A DNA stretch of 64,000 nt from Draba incana. Its lineage: Eukaryota; Streptophyta; Magnoliopsida; Brassicales; Brassicaceae. The stretch covers positions 2,976,001 through 3,040,000 of the forward strand of contig OY755205.1 in the NCBI GenBank assembly GCA_963576765.1, given 5' to 3'. Below are positions 56,706-64,000 of the stretch, piece by piece. The notes under the pieces were generated by a model. The model saw only the letters and a program-made list of their open reading frames with translations, made no database searches and was not told the origin of the DNA. The position numbers were made by a program, and so were the translations under genes. Numbering within the stretch: the stretch's first letter is position 1; every line of letters begins with the position of its first letter.

Positions 56706-59700
56706 ATGTTTTACTCTCATCAGCTTCTAGCTCGAAAAGCTCCTATGGGTCAGATATGGTGAGTTTAGCTTCTATCATCTCAACGTTTTCTCGACGTTTC
56801 ATGATTTTGCGAGCTTTGTTTCTGTTTTTTGAATTCGGCATGGGAATTTCTTCGTTCCGATCAAGCGTTTGTCACTGCTTAATCATCGCTCTGGTGTTCA
56901 TCGTTTTGATCTCTATGTGATTTAATGAAATACAAGAGTGTAATCTCCCGTCTCTGTTTTTGAATTTTTTTTTTTTTTTGGATTTATGGTGTACGTTCGT
57001 CAAGGATGGCTGCTACATTGCACACGAAGATCAATCGGAAGAAACTGGATAAGCTCGATATTATTCAAATCTGGTGAGAAGAGATCTATTCGTCGTTTTT
57101 GTTTATTCTGTTTTGATTTTTTGAGATTTCACGAACACGAACGTTGATTTTACACTATCGCAGCGAAGAGATTTTGAATCCGTCTGTTCCAATGGCTCTT
57201 AGACTCTCCGGGATTCTTATGGGTACGCTCATCGGAATTTATTTTTCTTCAGTGTTTTTTTAATTATTCTGGGTTTTGATGATTTCTCACTGTGTTGTTT
57301 CTTCATTAGGTGGGGTTGTGATTGTTTATGAGAGGAAAGTGAAGCTCCTATTAGGTATTTTTCTGATTCACTCAAATTTGAATTCGGGATTTCAATTTCC
57401 ATTCTCATCTTTGCCTAAACTGATGACTGATGATGATGAGACATTGTTCTTTTTCTGGGTTTTCCTTTAAATTTATAGATGACGTCACTCGCCTTCGGGT
57501 AATTACACTTTTTCCGATCCTCATTTTTTGTTTTCCCCTTTAAAATCTAATTTCCGTACTTCGTTTTCTGGGTTTTCATTTGTGTTTATCTTTCTCAGGT
57601 TGAGATTAATGGAGCTTGGCGCCCAAAACCTATCCAGGATCCCACTCTACTACCTAAAGGAAAAACCCATGCCAGGTATATATACTCTATTTCGCTTCTT
57701 CCTCCTTTGTCTTCTTCTATTGTAGTGCCATTGAAGGATTTTGAAGATAACCCATGAAGAACAGTACAAATGATTGGCGTATTGGGTTTTTGTTGTTTGC
57801 GATTGAAGGATTCTGAAAGAAAAATTCAAAACATATGAACAGTAGAAATGATTGGTGTTTTGCAGGAAAGAGGCTGTTACGTTACCTGAGAACGAAGAAG
57901 CGGATTTTGGAGATGTTGAACAGACGCGTAACATTCCAAAATTTCCTAATTTCATGGAATTTCAACAGAGTTATATTTCCATGGTAACCCAATCCGTTTC
58001 CCTGTGTCTCCGAGATAAATTTGGGTGTTTATTTTCCTTTTACGTCTCAATCTTCATCAATACTTCATCAAATTTAATTAATCCGTTCATTAAATTGCTT
58101 ATTTTTTCAGCCTAATAAGTTGAAACTTGAAAGGATATAAAAATAATTTCTAGGGTCATTTTTCATTGTCCATAGAAGGATAATGGGTAGGAAATAAGTT
58201 GGCGCATAAAGTGCATCTGAAGACTTGGTCTAACTTTTTTGAGTTGCTTCATTCCAGTCTGCGTATGAACAATTCTTTGTAGAACTTGAAACATATGGCA
58301 CATAAACCAAAATCATTTGAACATCATTCAAGATTTAAGGTCTAACCTAGCTATGAGTTGTGGAAGAGGACAAGGCATAAAAAAATGCAACTGTTAATGT
58401 CATTTGATCATAGTGTTCATCTCCTTGTAAACCAATGAATATTCTTGTGCATCTTTAGTTGAACTAATTCATTGCGTGGCTATGTCTCTTTGCAGCAGTT
58501 AGATGAACCCAATGTTAATGATAATCCTGAGAAGGAAGATCTTGGACAGCAATTCCATCAAGGTTTCTATTCTCAGAAATAAGTTTTGTGAATATAGGAC
58601 ATTTTTATATCTCAAGTAATCCGCTTGTCAATTTCTGTAACGTTCTCAGCTGATACCGACAATATCACACTCTTTGAGTATCATGGCCCATACCAGACTA
58701 ACACTGAGACGTATGATCGTTTTGAGAGGTTAGCTTTCAATCCCACTGTCTATCTCCGGTCTTTAGTTCCCAGATTTTAAACCATTTTCATAATTTGCTC
58801 ATGTTAAACCATTTTCAGAAAAACGAGAAAGTATTCTGAGGGAAAATGGGCTCATGTTAAGAGTGGCGAATACAAAGGGGATCTTGCTAAGGTACATTTT
58901 CTTTTGCTTTATATGTTTCCTGTTGAGCTTGTTGTCTTCGTACCTCAGCTGTCTCTGCTCTATGTTGTAGGTTGTGGCTGTTAGTGACAGACAGGGTGAA
59001 GCAGTAATAAAACTAATTCCAAGAATCGATATCTTGGGTCTAACCCAAAAAGATCATGGTATTCAGCATCGTGATGTCGTGTTGCCGAAAGATGGGTACT
59101 TGTATAAAAAAGTATCCCTTGACTCATTATCTTTCTGCGGGGTTATACCATCCGAGAAGGATATGCTACAATTTGCGCTGTATAATTTAGTTTCTTTCAG
59201 GTAAGAAGTCGTTCATTTCATCACTGTTGAGTATGAATGAGTTTTTTGTTGTAATTTCATATGCTAAGTACCTATTCTCTTCCTCTTTGTAGTCAAAAAG
59301 ACTTCGGTCTGATTGTGGGTGTCGATGAAAAAGACTTCGGTCTGATTGTGGGTGTCGGTGAAAAAGGGGACTGTTACAAGGTATGATTTATTCACCATCT
59401 CATATTTACCCTATGCCCTGTTGCTGATTACTTGCAAAATGCTCCAGGTTCTGAAAGAAGGTTCTGATGGACCTGCTGTAGTCACTGTTGGAAAGAAGGA
59501 AGTGCTGGATGGACCGTTTGATTCAAAATTTACTGCCTTAGACCTGAATAACAAACAGATATCAGTTAGTGATGTTGTGAAGATTTCCAAAGGCCCATCC
59601 GAGGTGTGATTCTTAATTTCTTATCTTTGTTTGAATTTGTAACTTTTTTTCAGATGTTGAAAAGTTTCTTACTTATCATTCATTAATTACAGTATCAGGG

Positions 59701-61077
59701 TAAACAAGGAGTTGTTAGGCAAATATACAGAGGGGTCCTTTTTCTTTATGATGAAAGCGAGCAAGAAAATGGTGGATATTTCTGCTGCAAATCACAATCG
59801 TGTGAAAAAGTTGAACTCCTCGCTGAGGAGCCTACGGACAAGGTAAGATAGCCTTTGATGCTTCAGCTTTTGTTTGATACCATGGCCAGTTCTTTGTGTT
59901 CTGATGACATTCTGGTTTTCTCAGACTGGAGGCAGTTCAAGCAGGGGTAAGCAGTATGTTTATGGAAGTGGTAGTTACAGTTTTTCTCAGATTGGTGGCA
60001 GTTCAAGCTTGGGTAAGCAGTGTGGTTTTGGATGTGCTAGTCACAGTGTTAAGGTACCAAATATTTAACATGCCTATTGTTTCCCTGTGTCTCCGAGATA
60101 AATTTGGGTGTTTATTTTCCTTTTACGTCTCAATGTTCATCAATACTTCATCAAATTTGTAGGTTGTGGCTGTAGGTTGTGGAGGTGGTGCTTCAAGAGG
60201 CCATAATCCAGTTTCGGTTGAACTGATCGAGCATGAACGTGATCAGGTGTATTACACGCTGAGGAACGATCCTGATCTATATTCGTTTTGTTTCGAGCAG
60301 TTAGATTCGGATATTTGCTGGCTCGTGGCGATGACTCGTCAGCTTGAGGGGATGTATCGGAAGGCTGGTTTACTTCCGCGCGGGTGCCATTTTTCAATGC
60401 TTGAATTGAAGAGGTTGACAAGGTTAACCCCAGATGCAGTGGCTGAATCTGGAGCTATCATGAATCTCAGAGCAGCCTGTGATGCTCTTGTTACGTATGG
60501 CACCGTTCTTGAGGCTGAGGGTCCCCTTCACTTCAACTCCACCGGTTCAAGAGTACTTGGTTCTACAGCTCGCTATCCAGTCGATAACATTCAACGGTTC
60601 AAAATCGCCAGTTACGAAATTTATGACTTAGATGATTTTCTGAGCTATTATCCGAATGATGGTGCTGACCGATTCGAGAAAAAGATGATGAAGTGTTTAA
60701 AGAAGTACGGTCCTTTCACGGCTTGGCTAACTATGTGCTCAGAATACTACAGGGGTATCGTTGGCAAGGTAGGTTAATGTTTCTTCTCTCTTACTTTGGT
60801 TTTTTCTTTAACTTAATGTATTACTGTATTAGTATTTGGTTTTTTGACAAACTTTGAATCTTTTTTGTAGGATGTGTATCTGCCTTCGAAAAGAGCTGAG
60901 CGTCTGAACTGGGTCAACGGACATCTCCTTTTATCGTCTGGGTACGGTGTTAACGCTTCAGGCCAGGCTTTTTTCGAATACCAGGACTCGTACGGAGCGA
61001 CTTGGGCTGACGAGGGGTTTCTTCGCGTGGCGTTAGGTCGTAGACTGATCAAGTGGTTTGTAGTTTTTAAGCTGTAG
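56706..61077 (+). CDS. chimeric REC8 N-terminus / KTF1 KOW / papain-like gene
   Basis: Seventeen exons with GT-AG borders give 2223 nt, 740 residues, with no break. Residues 1-195 (exons 1-9) are the N-terminal SMC3-binding part of the meiotic kleisin REC8/SYN1: MFYSHQLLARKAPMGQIW, INRKKLDKLDIIQICEE, LRLSGILMGGVVIVYERK, ending in ETYDRFER. Residues 196-470 (exons 10-15) match the RNA-directed DNA methylation factor KTF1/SPT5L: KOW modules KWAHVKSGEYKGDLAKV and GKQGVVRQIYRGVLFLYDES, plus KDGYLYKKVSLDS, and a short Gly/Ser stretch like its WG-repeat region (GGSSSRGKQ) but without Trp. Residues 471-740 (60163-60768, 60871-61077) resemble papain-type C1 peptidases: Cys in DSDICW, His in NGHLLLSSGYG, but Asp for Asn in QDSYGATW. 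The REC8 C-terminal winged helix is absent. All junctions keep frame. Expression is unproven; an intact REC8 may exist elsewhere. Confidence 0.75.
60076..60160 (+). repeat. copied REC8 intron segment
   Basis: About 85 bp (TTTCCCTGTGTCTCCGAGAT onward, to ATACTTCATCAAATTT) repeats 57987-58073 in REC8 intron 7 with one or two changes. Here it forms most of the intron before the papain-like exon and ends at the acceptor TTTGTAG. It marks the last junction of the chimera. Confidence 0.85.
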
Positions 61078-61173
61078 GTACGAGTATCAGACTATAGATG
61101 ATGTATTTTGCATGTTTAGGGTCTGTGTTCATGAGTGACTTGGAAATAAGTGTTTATTTCCAACAAATATTTT

Positions 61174-62051
61174 TCAGTTATAAAATTTTCTACAAACGGA
61201 TCTCCTAAAATATTTTTTGGTAATTTGACTCCCTAAATTAATATCCTTCGAAATTATTCGTCTCAAAATCAAAGATTTCATCAAGACCAAGCTCTTATTG
61301 CACCAATCCAAGTTTCCAAGTAAATCGTTGTTGTTGTTCTCGTCAGAAATCGCCACGATCTGATCCTCATCATTGTTCTTGATAAGCCCCTCGAAACTCG
61401 TAGGTGAACCATCTTGAATCCCAATACTTGCAGAACAAGATTGAAGATTTAGGGTTTGATTTTGATCCACCTCTTGATGAGTTCCATGTAAGAAAACATC
61501 CTTCTCCATGGTGAATCAGCTTTACTTGCAAAAGAAGATTGAAATTTTAGGGTTTGGTTTTGATCAAGCTTTTGATGAGTTCCATGTGAAACAACATTCT
61601 TCTTCCTCTTCTTCTTCTTCTTCAAGTCCTCACGCTCTCTTCGATTCTCCATGGCCTCTGATTGCAACCCTTTAAGATTTTGCAACAAACTCGAAATCGA
61701 ATCCATCGCATCACTCAACTCTTTAGGATTCTCCGATTTAGCAAACCTCTCATCTTCCCACCAAAACCCTAACTCTTCTCGTGCTTCTTCAATGTTATTA
61801 TCATCTCGAGGAAGCTGATTCGTGAGGAAAGCGGATACAACACTATCCACAGAGGAATGACCAAAGGAGTAGAAAGAAACATTGGATTTCGAAGAAATCG
61901 GAGTCATTAAGATTGCGATTTTTGCACCAGAGAGTACACATAGCTTAGAGGATTTACTGAAAAGACCAGTACGACGTTTTGAGAAAGCAACGGTTTTCCA
62001 ACTTTTGTTCTCTATCTTCTTTATTTCAATCGTCCTCTTCTTGCCTCCCAT
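61174..62051 (-). CDS. type I MADS-box protein (AGL99-like)
   Basis: Starts MGGKKRTIEIKKIENKSWKT. The MADS domain covers residues 1-60 with KRRTGLFSKSSKLCVLSGAKIAIL, followed by FYSFGHSSVDSVVSAFL, the M-alpha class signature as in AGL62 relatives. There is no K box. Such proteins act as dimers in the female gametophyte and endosperm. Near the C-terminus a segment is duplicated (GTHQKLDQNQTLKFQSSFAS and GTHQEVDQNQTLNLQSCSAS, at about 61530-61600 and 61435-61500). The duplication length is not a multiple of three, so the reading frame from the start ends at 61449, while the second copy and an acidic tail (SDENNNNDLLGNLDW) sit in another frame to 61174. The MADS domain is unaffected. Confidence 0.75.
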
Positions 62052-62372
62052 TCTTGTGCCTTTGTTTTGCTTGTTTCACAAAGAGAAACAGAAGAAGATT
62101 AGGTTTCTTTTTTTTTGCTTTGCGTGTTTAGAAACTAAATCTCACAAGCCAATATGTCTCTCTACATAGGGCTTAGTTAATCGATTTTAGTTTCCATTTT
62201 CTGGAACTTTCTAATCGGTAATTAATTGAATTATGTAACATTGTTTTCCTTTTTTGAGAGGTAATTAATAACTCAAAACCACCTGAAACGAAAAGTTAGC
62301 AGAGATTGATAGAACATCAAACCAAGACCGGTTTACTTAAACTATTGGTTTAGTGAAAAAGTTAAAAGACTT
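62052..62372. other. spacer, MADS promoter and BIOF 3' end
   Basis: AT-rich 321 bp. It holds the upstream region of the minus-strand MADS gene and the 3' untranslated end of BIOF, which comes from the right. No further gene seen. Confidence 0.5.
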
Positions 62373-64000
62373 TTAGAGTTTTGGAGAGATAAAAGAAGGA
62401 ATGTGAGTGGTTTTGTCAAAGTCCAAACAAGAAGAAGGTGCAGTGATGAGTTTCTTCACATCTTCTGAAGTATGTGCTGCACTCAGTGTCACCCTTAGCC
62501 TGAACAACAAGAGTCTCATCACGATTCATATCATGAAAAATGGTTTCGTTTCATACGAAAAAGATAAGAATTGCCATTACCTGCAAGAATTGGGTGGTAC
62601 TGTGGGAGGTCTTATTGCCATTACATGAAAGCCTGATTTTAGTAGATACCTGAAACAGAGAGAAAAAATCAATCAGCAATACTACAAAAGTGTGTGACGA
62701 AAAGAGAAGGAGAAAGCAAAAGAGATAGAGACCGGCTTCCTTGGAGGGCATTCTCTTGATTGCCTACAATAAGTGAGATAATGGGGCTTGAGATTTCAAC
62801 TCCAGATAATGCCTTAAACTCTTTCACTCTCTCCCATATTGCCTTTCTTCTCCATTTCTCCTTCCGAGCCACTACAACCGCTGCATAAGCAGCTGCAGCC
62901 ATCGGGACAGGTATTGCTGTTGAAAATATGAATGCACGACCTCTCGACTGAATCAGTTGCTTCCACTTTTTGCTGTTTCCGGAAACAAAAAATTTAAGCT
63001 GTTACCAGTCTACTAACTACATTGAAATCTCTGTTTCAACCGAAACAATTCATAGTGACCGTACGCTTTCATGAACCTTAGAGAACTCAACCGCGACTAC
63101 AACAAAATCTTGGATCACAAATTTCAGATCATATAGGTATGTGTACCTGCAAGCTATGAATCCACCATGACATCCTGCTGCCTTACTCAAAGTGCCCACG
63201 CATATATCTACATCGGTTTCACAGTTAAACTCCTCGGCTACACCACCACCATTTTCTCCGCAAACAAATGTTCCATGGGCCTGATTGATCAACTCATATT
63301 TCTTCAGCAAAAAAGTAGTTGACACCAACACCTCAAATATTTAACCAACTTACATCATCAATAACTAGTAAGAAACCATGCTTTTTCCTAAGCTGAGAGA
63401 GCTCTTTCATTGGTGCAAAATCACCATCCATACTAAATAAGCTGTCAAAACCAAAAATGAGATCCAACCATTACAACTTCCTTTCATATGTCCACAGTCT
63501 CAAACCACCAAAGACGTTATTATGCACTATGAATAGAGACATGTGAATGAAAAGCAAGAGGGACAAAGCTATGGTCAGATAAGAACAAGAGCAGTAAGTA
63601 AGTAGCAAATGAGACTTACCTATCAGTCACAACGACCTTCCTCGTCATTTTGCAACTTGATCTGTCCAAATGATTATAGACGACATGAGTGGCAAAGACA
63701 CTAGATAACAAGGAAGGAGTAGGGGCCTGAAGAACTTACAGTAATAAATTAAGGTGAAACATGTCACAGTGTCGATACACAATAACTTGAGCATTTCCTT
63801 GTCGTTCAGCAAGACGAATACCATCAATGATTGATGCATGATTCAGAGCATCAGAAAATATGGCCACTTTTTCATTCTTTAGAGGTTTCCCACTAGCAGC
63901 CAAAAGAGAAGCAACACTTCCCATTGCAACCATTGCAGCCATATTGGCAGCAAAACCAGTAGGACAAACAAGACAATCCTAAGCAGATATAAGACACACC
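62373..64000 (-). CDS. BIOF: 8-amino-7-oxononanoate (KAPA) synthase, 3' part
   Basis: PLP enzyme joining pimeloyl thioester and alanine in biotin synthesis. The 5' exons lie beyond the window. Visible exons on the minus strand: DCLVCPTGFAANMAAMVAMG to HCDMFHLN (63979-63738); SSCKMTRKVVVTDS (about 63657-63623); LFSMDGDFAPMKELSQLRKK with the Asp of VIDD; AHGTFVCGENGGG with the PLP lysine in GTLSKAAGCHGG; KWKQLIQSRGRAFIFSTAIP to VGNQENALQGSR; YLLKSGFHVMAIRPPTVPPN; and LRVTLSAAHTSEDVKKL to a TAA at 62373-62375. All keep frame across GT-AG borders. Homologue by memory At5g04620, next to the AGL99 locus as here. Confidence 0.9.

Overview
The window is plant nuclear DNA. The introns are short GT-AG introns, the intergenic DNA is AT-rich, and the protein-coding genes match Brassicaceae genes closely. 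Recognised host genes resemble Arabidopsis thaliana loci (locus names are from memory, not searched): RPN7, an ABC1-type kinase, an At5g05800-like Myb/SANT protein, ATL43 (At5g05810), an At5g05820-like nucleotide-sugar transporter, eIF2alpha (At5g05470), a PNGase A-like protein (At5g05480), REC8/SYN1 (At5g05490), KTF1/SPT5L (At5g04290), an AGL99-like MADS gene (At5g04640) and the biotin enzyme BIOF (At5g04620). Most come from the top of chromosome 5, so this is a rearranged version of that block.

Layout. 1-11.5 kb: a nested transposon stack. An outer hAT-type element (8-bp target duplication ACTTTTAT) holds a Tat/Athila-like Gypsy element that has lost pol but keeps gag-protease and a spliced antisense gene. 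It also holds a second hAT-like element that contains a Helitron-like insert. 11.6-15 kb: an RPN7 copy with a 10-nt deletion and a 3'-truncated, frameshifted ABC1-kinase copy. 15.5-21.5 kb: a cluster of repeated nucleolin-like RRM genes on the minus strand, one cut by a solo LTR. 21.8-23.8 kb: an intact Myb/SANT gene. 25.7-30.6 kb: a CACTA element carrying a tandem array of long hairpins. 30.8-36.1 kb: an ATL43-like RING gene split by a 4.2-kb Copia element. 38.8-45.0 kb: a young Copia element whose gag and pol seem to be joined by splicing out a 152-nt intron. 47.2-48.8 kb: a broken nucleotide-sugar transporter. 49.2-54.2 kb: intact eIF2alpha with a 3.2-kb hAT in intron 1. 54.4-56.2 kb: PNGase A-like gene with two frameshifts. 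56.7-61.1 kb: an uninterrupted 17-exon chimera joining the REC8 N-terminus, KTF1 KOW modules and a papain-like domain. 61.2-64.0 kb: a type I MADS gene and the 3' part of BIOF.

The most striking item is the REC8-KTF1-protease chimera. Its model gives 740 codons plus stop with every intron boundary consistent, and one of its introns carries a copied piece of a REC8 intron. A second pattern is a set of exact 10-nt indels breaking otherwise conserved exons of RPN7, the transporter, PNGase A (twice) and the Gypsy gag. Several 1-base homopolymer frameshifts also occur. These are either real pseudogenisation or assembly error, and they should be checked against reads before any gene here is called dead.
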